DNA from: CBDEGR01 sp965237895
GTDB taxonomy: Bacteria; Acidobacteriota; Terriglobia; UBA7540; JAPUME01
NCBI GenBank assembly: GCA_965237895.1
Contig: CBDEGR010000002.1
Location: 1,364,001 to 1,428,000, forward strand
DNA length: 64,000 nt
Direction: 5' to 3'
Below, one piece after another: positions 17,166-25,564 of the stretch (its first letter is position 1; the number at the start of each line of letters is the position of its first letter). The notes below the pieces were generated by a model that saw nothing but the letters and a program-made list of their open reading frames with translations, searched no databases and had not been told where the DNA came from. The translations under genes were made by a program, and so were the position numbers.

Positions 17166-17422
17166 TCCTGCAGAATCTGCTTGTCCAAGGTCAGGTCTGC
17201 AACCGCCCTCCTCAAGCGAGTGTTCTCCTGCTCGAGGACCTTCAACCGCTTGGCCTGATCCATCTTTAGACCGCCCTACTCCTTTCGCCAGCGGTAATAG
17301 GTCTGCTCGGTCACCCCCAACGACCGGCACACCTCGGCTACGCTGCGACCCTGGGCAAGTTCCACTTCGGTCTCTCGAAGTTTACCGATAATCTGTTCGA
17401 TCGAATGCTTCCTCTTGACCAT
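17144..17422 (-). pseudogene. IS3-family OrfA with an internal TAG
   Basis: The frame starts MVKRKHSIEQIIGKLRETEV and continues to TYYRWRKE, a helix-turn-helix OrfA. It then meets TAG at 17276-17278 and resumes in the same frame as GGLKMDQAKRLKVLEQENTR up to LTLDKQILQEVTRGNG. IS407-group proteins usually read KEYGGLK here, so a tyrosine codon changed to TAG. The stop removes the leucine-zipper half and blocks production of the OrfAB fusion. Confidence 0.85.
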
Positions 17423-17488
17423 CCTGACCTCCCTATTCCAGGTCCAACTCTAACATTAGAACTGGACCGGTTTGAGGGGGTCAGGTCA

Positions 17489-17603
17489 CGCGTCCGACCG
17501 TCTTTCCCTCGTCGAGCACGAGCCGAACCGCGCCTGTCTTGAACTCATCCGTGAACCGGCGCCGTGCTCGGCGCGTGCCTGTCTGTGTCGCCATCGTGGA
17601 CAT
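17489..17603 (-). pseudogene. Fragment of a second IS3-type orfA
   Basis: From ATG 17603 the sequence reads MSTMATQTGTRRARRRFTDE, then FKTGAVRLVLDEGKTVG, the N-terminal helix-turn-helix of another IS3-family OrfA. It is cut at the end of the IS407-like element. Nothing of its downstream half is present on the other side of that element. Confidence 0.75.
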
Positions 17604-17716
17604 CGTATCGCCTCGAACAGGACCCTAGGCTCCGGCTCCGCCGGTAGTGTCACCTCCATGTCTTCCTTCGCCTCCGTCGCTGGATCTTGGTGTGAGTCTA
17701 CGTACGAGCGCGAGTT

Positions 17717-18784
17717 TCACGCGTTCCTGGGTGTGACATAGGCATCCACCGCGGACACGCCTTTCACATCGATCGTATCAAGTGCCCTCTCGGCAAACGA
17801 ATGAAGCGTATCGTCAACCCACGGGTCAACCGTGTTTCGGTGTGATTCAGAATCCGACAAGACTTGTTCTAGCGGTTCTACGGCCTCGTGATCGCCGCTG
17901 GCTGCGAGCCCGACTGCGGCCATCGCACGGTCGAGATCATTCGCCTCGCTGTTGGACGCTGCGAGAATGCGCTTGAGCAACGGGATGACGCGCTCGTCTT
18001 CGAACCGGCCGAGTACAGGCATCCAGCTGGTGTCCGCGTTGCTCTCGTTCGCGTCGCGGAGCAGGTGCTCTAGTCCGCGGCGATCGCCAAGCTCAGCCAA
18101 CGCCGCGCCAGCACGGTAGGACACAAACTTCATGTTGAAGTCGTCATCAACACGGTGCATGGTGCGTTCAAGCGCATCCAGCGCGGCGTTTCCGAATTGC
18201 CCAGTAGCCAACGCATGTACTATTCGCGAGTTCTCCCCGGTACCCTCAACAAGGGCGTCAATGAGCACAGACACGCCTTCCTCAGCTCGCCCGATATTGC
18301 CGAGCGCCCAGATTGATGCCTCGTGGAGCGAACTACGCCTGACGCGCGCAGCCAAAGGTCCGACCGCTCTCACGTCTCGAAGTAGCCCGAGTGACCAGGC
18401 TGCCGTTCGCTGTTTTCCTGGGAATCCCTGATCCAAGAGATTCAACAGCGGCGTAAGTGCTGGCTCGCCGAAGCTCGCCAGAATCTTAGGCGCGGGCGCA
18501 GTGAATGTGTCGAACTCGTCGCTTGTGATTGAGTAACCCGATTCCTTAAGACAATGAATGAACGGTTCAATGGCCTGGGTGGCCCCTAAATCCGCAAGGG
18601 CACGAGCCGCGCGGAAGATATAGTCCGCCACCTCGGCACTTTTAATGTTCCAGTCCTTGTGTTTGGATAGTCGATTACTGTGTTCTGCGTCCGTGAACAC
18701 CGCAAGCAACCCCTCTATGTCCTTCTTGGCGTGGAGCTTGTCTACGTCAGGCGCCTGAGAGAACAGGCTCGACAGGAATCCCAT
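17717..18784 (-). CDS. HEAT-repeat protein
   Basis: The 355-residue protein is made of alternating helices typical of HEAT/PBS-lyase repeats, for example ALADLGATQAIEPFIHCL, AAWSLGLLRDVRAVGPLAAR, ASIWALGNIGRAEEGVSVLI and AVGLAASGDHEAVEPLEQVL. There is no signal peptide or membrane segment; the N-terminus MGFLSSLFSQAPDVDKL is amphipathic. Such proteins scaffold protein-protein contacts, and the partner cannot be inferred. It is the only apparently intact non-transposon gene in the island. Its start lies 28 bp from the edge of the IS1380 element, so its original promoter may have been displaced. Confidence 0.8.
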   Translation of the reverse strand: MGFLSSLFSQAPDVDKLHAKKDIEGLLAVFTDAEHSNRLSKHKDWNIKSAEVADYIFRAARALADLGATQAIEPFIHCLKESGYSITSDEFDTFTAPAPKILASFGEPALTPLLNLLDQGFPGKQRTAAWSLGLLRDVRAVGPLAARVRRSSLHEASIWALGNIGRAEEGVSVLIDALVEGTGENSRIVHALATGQFGNAALDALERTMHRVDDDFNMKFVSYRAGAALAELGDRRGLEHLLRDANESNADTSWMPVLGRFEDERVIPLLKRILAASNSEANDLDRAMAAVGLAASGDHEAVEPLEQVLSDSESHRNTVDPWVDDTLHSFAERALDTIDVKGVSAVDAYVTPRNA

Positions 18785-18812
18785 GAACTATCTCCCAAGG
18801 TGTGCGTTGGCA

Positions 18813-20487
18813 TCAAACCGGGATTTCCGTTTTGCCTGCCCCGGATGGCTCATTTATACACCCCAAAGCCGCCGAGCGCACGAGATCGTTTTCGTCGCAC
18901 CATCGTCCAGGTCCGAAGGCCGTCACGCCAGCCCGCGCTGACGTGTCGCGGGCTGGAGGTCCGTGCTTCCAGGGCATTCCTTCGACACCGCTCCTCACTT
19001 GTGTCCTCGTTTTGCCAAGCCGGCGTCCTTGCACTCGCCGTGCGTCAACCTGCCGGGACCGGTAGCGCCCAGATCCGCTGCAGCATCGCCCCGAACAGGC
19101 GTCGGGTCAGGTGACTCTCCGCCAGGAACAGCCAGTAGTAGCGCGCGTGTTTCACTAACCGCGCGCCCGTCTTGACGAGGTGCTGCTGCAGGCTGGTCAA
19201 CGACCAGCGCTCGATGCGTTTGGGCAGCACCAGCCGCCGCCACAGATTCCCGAGGTTGTAGGCCAACACACTCAGCTGCAATCGGACCTCGTTCGCCCGG
19301 AAGCGGTGACACGAGAGCCGCGTCCAATGCGCGGCCTGCTTGCCTTCCTTGATCCACTGTTCCGCCGTGCCTCGCTTGTTGTAGAACCGCACGACAGCAC
19401 GATTCGGGATCTGGAGATTCGTTACAATGAAGCCGACGCGCGGGAACAGCTCGCCGACGTGGTGCTCGACTTTCGCCACGACCCGTCTGGGCGTGGCCCA
19501 GCTCTCCGCCTGATACTGGAAGCTCTTGTAGCGGACGAGCGGCGTGCGGCTGGGCCGTCCCGGTGCCCGGAACAGCACGTCCTCGATCGCCAGCTCCAGA
19601 TTCTTGTTGGCCGGGATGCGGATGGCGTAGCCCACGCCGCGTGCCTCCAGCGCCTCGTAGATCGCCGGCCGCGCAAAGGCGGCGTCGGCCCGGAACGCTA
19701 CGCGCCTGCCCTGCGCCTGCTGCCGGTCAATCTCCGGCGCCAACAACTCGTCCCAGTCGTCCGCGCTGGAGACGTTACCCGGTCGTAGCTTGGCCGCCAG
19801 GCAGTCCCCGTCGTCATTGAACAGAAACAGCGGGTGATAGCAGACCGTCTCGAAGTGCCCGTTGTAGGCACTGCCTTCCTGCTGCCCGTGTACCGGGCTC
19901 TCGCTGGAGTCCATGTCGAGCACGACGCGGTCGGCGTGGTCGCACGTCTCGGCCTGCCCGATCAGGTCGCGGTTCACGGCCATCAACCCGACGAGGTTGT
20001 CGTCACGGGTCAGCAGTTCGGTCTCGAACCAATGCAGGGTGGACGTCAGCGCCGCGCTCCGGTCCCACCGCGTCGGCGATCCCATCAGGCGAAACGTCGG
20101 ATCGGTCGAGAGACGCTGCGCGTCGTTGAGGTCTTGGTAGCCCGCCAAGCGGCTGTACACCGACTGCCGCAGGAGGTCGGGCAACCGGAACTGCGTGTTC
20201 AGTCCGTGGCGGGAGTCGCGCAGGTGCTCGGCGATGATCGCTTCCAGCCCGAGGCGTTCATCCAACTCGCGGACCAGAATCAGGCCGGCGTCGGAGGTGA
20301 TGCGCGACCCCTGAAACGCGACCTTCAGAAACCCGTTGAACGTGAACTGAAAGGGCGCGGTTTGTAATTCACCCACTGGGTGTCACCCTCCGTGGCCTGG
20401 TTTCTCTCGAGAAACCCGCGAAAATCAAGGCGTGACGACTGATCGCATGGGCAAAAGTACCACAGCCAATCGGAAATCCGGGGTTGA
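18813..20487 (-). mobile_element. IS1380-family insertion sequence, about 1.67 kb
   Basis: The ends form an imperfect inverted repeat: CAAACCGGGATTTCCGTTTT on the left and CAACCCCGGATTTCCGATTG on the right (read inward), with 18 of 22 positions matching. One transposase gene fills the element. A hairpin (CCAGCCCGCG/CGCGGGCTGG, about 18930-18958) lies inside the left end. No target duplication was recognised. Confidence 0.75.
19045..20376 (-). CDS. IS1380-family transposase
   Basis: This 443-residue DDE transposase has the family layout. The N-terminal region includes SRITSDAGLILVRELDERLG. A block VVLDMDSSESPVHGQQ carries the first acidic residue, RRVAFRADAAFARPAIYEAL the second, and the late segment KRGTAEQWIKEGKQ the glutamate. 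It ends with helix-rich sequence ETx-like IS1380 proteins share (LSVLAYNLGNLWRRLVLP). No interruptions are seen, so it could be active. Its codon use is like that of other island genes. Confidence 0.92.
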   Translation of the reverse strand: MGELQTAPFQFTFNGFLKVAFQGSRITSDAGLILVRELDERLGLEAIIAEHLRDSRHGLNTQFRLPDLLRQSVYSRLAGYQDLNDAQRLSTDPTFRLMGSPTRWDRSAALTSTLHWFETELLTRDDNLVGLMAVNRDLIGQAETCDHADRVVLDMDSSESPVHGQQEGSAYNGHFETVCYHPLFLFNDDGDCLAAKLRPGNVSSADDWDELLAPEIDRQQAQGRRVAFRADAAFARPAIYEALEARGVGYAIRIPANKNLELAIEDVLFRAPGRPSRTPLVRYKSFQYQAESWATPRRVVAKVEHHVGELFPRVGFIVTNLQIPNRAVVRFYNKRGTAEQWIKEGKQAAHWTRLSCHRFRANEVRLQLSVLAYNLGNLWRRLVLPKRIERWSLTSLQQHLVKTGARLVKHARYYWLFLAESHLTRRLFGAMLQRIWALPVPAG

Positions 20488-20535
20488 GACTGCTCCGCGT
20501 GCTCTGATCGCGCAGGAAATCACAGAGGACAGCAA

Positions 20536-20621
20536 ATGACACCTAAGGACTGCAAACGCCTGGCCGAGGTGGACTTCCCCATCGCGTGGTCTCGAAACAC
20601 TCCGCACGGGAGAAGTCGTGA
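20536..20621 (+). pseudogene. N-terminal scrap of a DUF1156-type gene
   Basis: After AGAGGACAGCAA, ATG 20536 reads MTPKDCKRLAEVDFPIA; the next frame then reads VVSKHSAREKS before TGA. Together these resemble the start of DUF1156 proteins (large methyltransferase-like proteins often found in phage-defence loci), where VSxHSAREKSIRHGHPS is typical. A small indel and a stop end the match within 30 codons. The assignment rests on a short stretch. Confidence 0.4.
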
Positions 20622-20657
20622 TCCGCGCCGGCGCGGATCTGATCGACGGACACTTCA

Positions 20658-21250
20658 CTACTCCGGCTGTTCGATCAGTTCCTCAAACCGGGCCCTTTGA
20701 GTCGTGGGGTCTTCTATATGGGCAATTGGCCGCAGGGCGCGCTCCGTAATCGCTGGCCGGTGCGTCGTCTCCGGCAGGAACAGGATGTACTCTTGGATTT
20801 CCGGGGCCAGCTGTAGAAGACCCATGACTTGGGTCACCCGCGCCCGGGTGATGCCCTGTCGGCGGGCGATGTCGGCCTGATTGGTGGCGTCGCCGGATTC
20901 GAGGAGGGCCTGCCACTCGATGGCCTTGAGGAGGAGCTCCACCACGCGAGGCGTCTTGGGTTCCTTGGGCGGTTTGCGATTGCGCAGGCGTGGAGGGACG
21001 GCGCTCACGACCCGGTCGGCGGGCACACGGCGCGTCAGGGTGCCGATGTTGCCGTTTTCGAAGGCCCCCTTGGGCCCCACAGGGCGATCTCGACGGTCTG
21101 TTCGCGGTAGGCGGCCACGGGCGCGCCGTCGTGGGCTTCGAGGGCGACGTGTAGGATGCGGAACCAGACTTCGGGCTCGGCCCATCCTGGGCGGCCGCGT
21201 CGAAAACTGGTACAGTCGGGGAGCCAAATTTTTCTTATAGTTAGGGGCAT
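20658..21250 (-). pseudogene. Helix-turn-helix protein associated with recombinase elements, frameshifted
   Basis: From ATG 21250 the frame reads MPLTIRKIWLPDC, then EVWFRILHVALEAHDGAPVA up to EIALWGP. Near the run AAGGGGG (about 21066-21073) the coding sense moves to another frame (GAFENGNIGTLTRRVPADR) and ends in a ParB/KorB-like HTH region: TNQADIARRQGITRARVTQV and LLQLAPEIQEYILFLPE. This type of HTH protein is commonly found beside large serine recombinases in mobile elements. The shift could be a sequencing error in the G run. A role in excision control is only a guess. Confidence 0.65.
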
Positions 21251-21410
21251 GCACCAGCAAGCCTAATTCTTGGCTGTAGCGAGAAGTGTAGCGGGTGAGC
21301 GTCGCTAGAGTCCTCCTCCAGCCTCCTAATGCCCCTCCAGAGAGGTTTCCGCCAGCCTACCTAAGTCACAATCTTTCCGAAGACTTAAGGCTTCAGTCCC
21401 CCGGTGGCCC

Positions 21411-22193
21411 CACTGTACATTTGATACGGATGAGCTGATCGAAAAGGCCGTCGCTCGGATCAAGGAGATCGAGGAGATCAAGCCGGTCCGTATCGCCATG
21501 TCACGCCGCGATATTGAAATCACTGAAGCGGGTGTCGCCGCCGACCGCGAGCTAGAGGCTCGTATACGCGAAGCCGAGCCGGTGAAGATGTTGCCGGACA
21601 TTCTTGCCTATCTCCAGAAGGAGACAGAGCTAACACGGCACACGCTCGTTGAGATTCTCAAAAACTCCGGGCGGCTGTCCGAGTTCCAGTTAAACCCACA
21701 GGCTTTCATGGCAGCGGTCGCCAAGGCAATTTCGAGGGCTCTGCATGACCTGATGCTCGAAGGTATCCAGTATGAGAAGGTGGCGGGCCAGCACTGGGAA
21801 ATGACTAGGATCGAGCAGGACGCCGAAGACGGCATCGTCCGTTATCTGACCAATCTCTATGAGGTGCAGAACAAGAAAAAGACGCTCTTCGACGCTACCG
21901 AGTACGAGTCCGAGGTCGAGAAGCAATTCGCAATGGATTTGGACAACAACGAGAACGTGAAGCTTCCAGGTTGGTTCAAGATCGATACGCTGATTGGCCC
22001 GTACAACCCGGATTGGGCGTTCGTCACGGAGCGTGAGAAGAAGCTTTATTTTGTGCGGGAGACCAAGAGTACGCTGGATTCCGAGGAGCGGCGCTCCAAA
22101 GAGAACCAGAAAGTTGCCTGCGGCCACAAGCACTTCGAGACCATAGGAGTTGATTACGACGTAGTGACTTCATTGCGTGAGGTGAACTTCTAG
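21411..22193 (+). pseudogene. Type III restriction endonuclease Res subunit, C-terminal fragment
   Basis: The frame is open from about 21411 (TFDTDELIEKAVARIKEIEE) to 22193. The C-terminal part has the nuclease signature of type III Res proteins: KLPGWFKIDTLIGPYNPDWA, LYFVRETKSTLDSEERR and KVACGHKHFETI, which give the P-D...(D/E)xK residues. The helicase two-thirds of the protein and any mod gene are missing, so it cannot restrict DNA. If translated from ATG 21498 it would yield a free nuclease domain of 231 residues. The sequence left of 21411 is unrelated. Confidence 0.8.
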
Positions 22194-22214
22194 CATTCTT
22201 TCGCTGGAGGGCAT

Positions 22215-22517
22215 ATGTATCTATTGCAGCGCACTATCCGAAACTTCCGGCAATTTGGCGAAGGTCTCGCCGAGCTTCAGATCACATTTCAAGAAGGTGT
22301 GACCGCCTTAGTTGGGCGCAACGACACTGGAAAATCTGCCGTTATCGACGAGATTCAATATGCGCTATTGACGCGCGATCAAGAAATCATCCGTGTCCAG
22401 CGGGAGGACTTCCATATTGACGGTGCAGGAAAGCAAGCCAGCGAGATTTACATCGGCTGTAAGCTGGGGTTGCCTCAGCGACGACGAAAAAGGGGCTTTC
22501 GCGGAGTATCATTCAAA
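22215..22517 (+). pseudogene. OLD/RecF-like ATPase, N-terminal fragment
   Basis: A good ribosome site (GGAGGGCAT) precedes ATG 22215, 21 bp after the Res fragment. The translation MYLLQRTIRNFRQFGEGLAE, ALVGRNDTGKSAVIDEIQYA (Walker A) and FHIDGAGKQASEIYIGCKL is an AAA/OLD-family N-terminus. In the GGGG run near 22467-22470 the frame slips to GCLSDDEKGAFAEYHSKVD and stops at 22517. The Toprim nuclease half is absent. OLD-like ATPases commonly sit in restriction and anti-phage loci. Confidence 0.65.
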
Positions 22518-22530
22518 GGTAGATTAACCC

Positions 22531-22740
22531 TTGGCTTATCGTGATACCGCCTCCTTTTGGAAGCGACAAGAATTTGTAGCTATTGCCGAGCTATTGAGAC
22601 GCGGCTTTGACGTATACCTCACGTTGGTGGATGACCAGCAAATTGATTGCGTGATCCGAATGGAAGGAAGAAGGGTAAGTTTTCTCTACAAAGATAGAAG
22701 CCGTTTTTTAGTCCCGGAATCGTTTTATGAATCTCTTTGA
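22531..22740 (+). pseudogene. Possible PD-(D/E)xK nuclease N-terminal fragment
   Basis: The segment AYRDTASFWKRQEFVAIAEL, LLRRGFDVYLTLVDDQQIDC, VIRMEG resembles the start of small PD-(D/E)xK-fold nucleases (helix, then a strand with the conserved Asp in QIDCVIR). After RMEG the sequence no longer matches and the frame ends inside the antiporter gene. The usual QIKAR block with the catalytic lysine is missing. TTG 22531 is the only available start. Confidence 0.4.
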
Positions 22741-23971
22741 CGTAGTGGCGATCTTGTTGTGCCTGTCGGCGTTGTTCGGGTACATCAATTATCGTTACTT
22801 GCACCTTCCTTCTACGATTGGAATCGTAATCATCGCGCTGGCCTCCTCCATCTGCATAGTTGCTCTTGACCTGATGGTGCCGTCCATGAACGTTGGGCCG
22901 CTGGTTTCAGGCGCATTGGCCCAGATCGACTTCCACGAAGCGCTCATGCACGGCATGTTGAGCTTTCTGCTGTTCGCCGGAGCCTTGCACGTCGATTTTT
23001 CCGATCTGGCAAGCCGCAAATGGTCCATCGCGCTGATGGCCACCGTCGGAGTGCTGATCTCCACCTTCATCGTCGGCACGCTCATGTGGTACGCCCTGGA
23101 ATTGCTGGGCGTCCCGATTCCGTTCCTCTGGGCGCTGGTGTTCGGCTCACTGATCAGCCCCACGGACCCGGTGGCGGTGCTGGGAATTTTGAAGACGGTC
23201 AAGGTGCCGAAATCGTTGGAGGCAAAGATCGCCGGCGAGTCGCTCTTTAATGACGGCGTGGGCGTGGTGGTGTTTACGATTATCGTCGCCATCGCCGTGG
23301 GCGGCGAGCACGGCGGCGTGGGCCCGGCTGAGGTTGTTCGGTTGTTTGTGCATGAAGCGGTGGGCGGCGCGGTGTTGGGTATGTTGGCCGGATACGCCGC
23401 CTACCGGGCCCTGCGCGCGGTTGATGAATACAATCTTGAAGTCATTATCACGTTGGCCCTGGTGATGGGCGCTTATGCCGTAGCGCGATTCACGCACACC
23501 AGCGGGCCGATTGCGGTCGTCGTGGCCGGGCTCTTCATCGGCAACCACGGTGTGAAGTTCGCGATGAGCGAGACCACCCGCAACCATCTGCTCAATTTCT
23601 GGTCGCTGACGGACGAGATTCTCAACTCGGTCCTGTTTCTGCTGATCGGCTTGGAAGTGCTGGTGATGCGGTTCGATAGGGACTTTATCAGCGCCGGTTT
23701 GCTGGCGATTCCGGTTGTTTTTTTCGCTCGGCTGATCAGCGTCTCGATTCCCATCTCTCTGCTCTCTTTGTTGAAGGATTTTACGAAAGGCGCCGTGCCG
23801 GTGTTGGTCTGGGGAGGACTGCGCGGCGGCATCTCGGTGGCGCTGGCCTTCTCGCTGCCGGAAAACGATCTGAAGGCGCTGATTCTCGCCGTTACTTATT
23901 CTGTGGTTGTTTTTTCCATCGTCGTGCAGGGGCTGACGATCAAGCGAGTCGTTTCCAAAGTGGTTCGGTAA
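22727..23971 (+). CDS. CPA1-family Na+/H+ antiporter
   Basis: The 414-residue inner-membrane protein has about 12 hydrophobic helices and lacks the long cytoplasmic tail of NhaP2-type proteins. LVFGSLISPTDPVAVLGILK and AGESLFNDGVGVVVF carry the CPA1 signature, with the Asn-Asp pair expected to bind the cation. VWGGLRGGISVALAFSLP is the conserved late motif. It exchanges monovalent cations for protons to control pH and sodium. The start has only a weak ribosome site, and the island border lies immediately upstream, so the original promoter could have been replaced. Confidence 0.93.
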   Translation: MNLFDVVAILLCLSALFGYINYRYLHLPSTIGIVIIALASSICIVALDLMVPSMNVGPLVSGALAQIDFHEALMHGMLSFLLFAGALHVDFSDLASRKWSIALMATVGVLISTFIVGTLMWYALELLGVPIPFLWALVFGSLISPTDPVAVLGILKTVKVPKSLEAKIAGESLFNDGVGVVVFTIIVAIAVGGEHGGVGPAEVVRLFVHEAVGGAVLGMLAGYAAYRALRAVDEYNLEVIITLALVMGAYAVARFTHTSGPIAVVVAGLFIGNHGVKFAMSETTRNHLLNFWSLTDEILNSVLFLLIGLEVLVMRFDRDFISAGLLAIPVVFFARLISVSIPISLLSLLKDFTKGAVPVLVWGGLRGGISVALAFSLPENDLKALILAVTYSVVVFSIVVQGLTIKRVVSKVVR

Positions 23972-24150
23972 GCGGCGAATCATAGTGACTTGACCGTTTT
24001 TCTCTCCGATCTTGAGAGAAATTATATGGAGATGGTTGACGGGTTGCTGGGGCAATCTGCGAGAATCCGCTCGCTCGAAGTAGGAGGGGACGGTAAAGCA
24101 TTGGTTGCGGAAGCGGCGCTTTCAGTGGGCTGGAATTTTTGACACTTACA

Positions 24151-24193
24151 AACCGCACACATCGTAAAAAGAGCGATGTATGCGCCACCCGCG
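24151..24193 (-). repeat. Dispersed palindromic repeat, copy 3
   Basis: On the minus strand it reads CGCGGGTGGCGCATACATCG, then CTCTTTTTA, then CGATGTGTGCGGTT. It is close to copy 2 (7381-7436) but with a shorter loop. It lies in the 247-bp spacer between the antiporter and O-methyltransferase stops, which otherwise shows no gene. Confidence 0.65.
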
Positions 24194-24218
24194 TAGTTTC
24201 CTTCACATAAACCGGCAC

Positions 24219-25262
24219 TTAAGCCGGAGCGGCTTCGGCTTCAATCACGCTCACCGCCGATTCAGTCGGCACGACCCGTGTGAGTCGGAAGCCTGCCTCG
24301 CCCAGCAGTGCGCCGTACTGCTCTTCCGTCCGCTCCCCTCCCCCAGGCACCGCGAGCATGACCATGTCCAGCAACTTGCCCGGATGCGGAGTGTCGCCGG
24401 TCGGCAGCACCATCTCAATGATTAACAACCTGCTGCTGGGTTTCTTCATTGCCTTGCGACAATTCTTCAGGATCGTGAGGCATTGATCCTCCGTCCAGTC
24501 ATGAATAATGTGCGAAAGGAGATACGCGTCCCCGTCCCCCGGGACTCTTTCAAAAAAAGTACCCTTCTCGATGGTGATGCGATCTGCCAGCCCCCGTCCC
24601 TCGATCAGCGTAGTCGCATCCCGGATAACGTGCGGCAGGTCGAACAACACACCGCGTGCCTTCGGATACCGCGTGAGAATTGCGGTGAGTAGATTGCCCG
24701 TCGCGCCGCCGACATCCACGATGGTCTCGAAGTGGGAGAAGTCGTAGGCCGCGGCAACCGCGGGCGGCTCGCCGCTGTGGAAACCGATCATGGCCTCGCT
24801 GAAATATGAGGCTTCCTGTGGATGGGTGGCGAGGAACTCAAAGAGCGGCATGCCCCAGGCTTTTTCCATCGCCGTGTTGCCGGTTTCAATCGCGTGGGGA
24901 AACTCCTCCCATATGCGCCAAGACCACTGGCCGGCGAGGGCCAAAATGGTGGATCGCGCCGAGCCGGGCGCACCGGTCTGGAGCGCTTCACCGAGCGGCG
25001 TAAGCGCAAAACGGCGGTCCGCACGCTCCGACAGGATGCTGAGGCTCGCCAGTGTGCGCATCAATCGGTGTAACGAATTGGAATGCATACCGGTCGGCGG
25101 GGCCAGTTCGGCGGCGCTCTTCGATCCTTCCGCCAGATGATCGGCGAGACTAATCTGGGCGGCGACAAACACGACGCGCGATACCCAATAGGCTGTGCCC
25201 ATCTGGATCAGTTGGACGTGGGGTGGTGGGGTTTCAACTCTGTTGTTACCGTGCTCTGGCAT
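24219..25262 (-). CDS. SAM-dependent O-methyltransferase (Methyltransf_2 family)
   Basis: The 347-residue protein has an N-terminal winged-helix dimerisation domain (about 15-100, LADHLAEGSKSAAELA) and a Rossmann methyltransferase domain with the SAM loop TIVDVGGATGNLLTA near 180-194. The segment LLSHIIHDWTEDQCLTIL carries the catalytic His of small-molecule O-methyltransferases of the hydroxyneurosporene/phenazine/plant caffeate type. It stands alone without an obvious biosynthetic cluster, so the substrate is open; a phenolic or polyketide hydroxyl is typical for the family. It is flanked on both sides by copies of the palindromic repeat. Confidence 0.88.
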   Translation of the reverse strand: MPEHGNNRVETPPPHVQLIQMGTAYWVSRVVFVAAQISLADHLAEGSKSAAELAPPTGMHSNSLHRLMRTLASLSILSERADRRFALTPLGEALQTGAPGSARSTILALAGQWSWRIWEEFPHAIETGNTAMEKAWGMPLFEFLATHPQEASYFSEAMIGFHSGEPPAVAAAYDFSHFETIVDVGGATGNLLTAILTRYPKARGVLFDLPHVIRDATTLIEGRGLADRITIEKGTFFERVPGDGDAYLLSHIIHDWTEDQCLTILKNCRKAMKKPSSRLLIIEMVLPTGDTPHPGKLLDMVMLAVPGGGERTEEQYGALLGEAGFRLTRVVPTESAVSVIEAEAAPA

Positions 25263-25564
25263 GTCACATTCCTCCGGGTCCGGCGCTAGGCATACCGGAT
25301 ACCCGCTTGCCTACATCGAGGCCGGCGAACAGTTAACAGTGAATGAATATATCGATCGGCGTAGTATTCCAGTTGCCCGCATAAGACGCAAGCGGAAATC
25401 GGGCCCTCCGTCATTCGCCTGCCGCGGGTGGCGCATCTATGAAGGGGGCAGCGGTGTGTGCGTTGATGACAATCCATTTTCCTCACCCTTGGCAGCCTGT
25501 CCTCCGAAGCCCGAAGGGCGGAGGGGGAAGCCAATGATGGGGCACCTGGTAGATCAAAATCACT
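25263..25564. other. Intergenic spacer carrying palindromic repeat copy 4
   Basis: No gene is seen in these 302 bp. They hold the upstream region of the O-methyltransferase gene and a repeat copy at 25424-25465. Confidence 0.6.
25424..25465 (+). repeat. Dispersed palindromic repeat, copy 4 (diverged)
   Basis: It reads GCGGGTGGCGCATCTATGA, then AGGGGGCA, then GCGGTGTGTGCGTTG. The left core GCGGGTGGCGCAT is identical to copies 2 and 3; the pairing arm is degenerate. Confidence 0.5.

Larger units (their letters stand above)
16229..17488 (-). mobile_element. IS3-family insertion sequence (IS407-like), 1,260 bp
   Basis: The terminal inverted repeats begin TGACCTGCCCCC (16229) and, on the other strand from 17488, TGACCTGACCCCC. 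The element encodes orfA and orfB in the usual overlapping arrangement. The flanks do not match: the left side is serine recombinase, the right side is an unrelated IS3-type orfA. No target duplication is evident (left TGTTG, right CGCGT), which suggests an adjacent deletion or recombination after insertion. Confidence 0.85.
14952..22726. mobile_element. Decayed integrated island at tRNA-Asn
   Basis: Between tRNA-Asn and the intact antiporter gene lie a broken serine recombinase, two IS elements, an IS fragment, a HEAT-repeat gene and several remnants resembling defence genes. The recombinase next to the tRNA marks the left edge. I found no second copy of the tRNA 3' end (CCTACCCGAGGAGCCA) in the window, so the right edge is set by the first intact chromosomal gene and is approximate. 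Confidence 0.65.

Noticed and set aside
14892..22726. Second tRNA-Asn attachment site (attR)
   Set aside because: I looked for the tRNA 3' end motif on the far side of the island and did not find it.
24000..24020. Hairpin TTCTCTC/GAGAGAA after the antiporter as a terminator
   Set aside because: Only a 7-bp AT-containing stem with no following T run.
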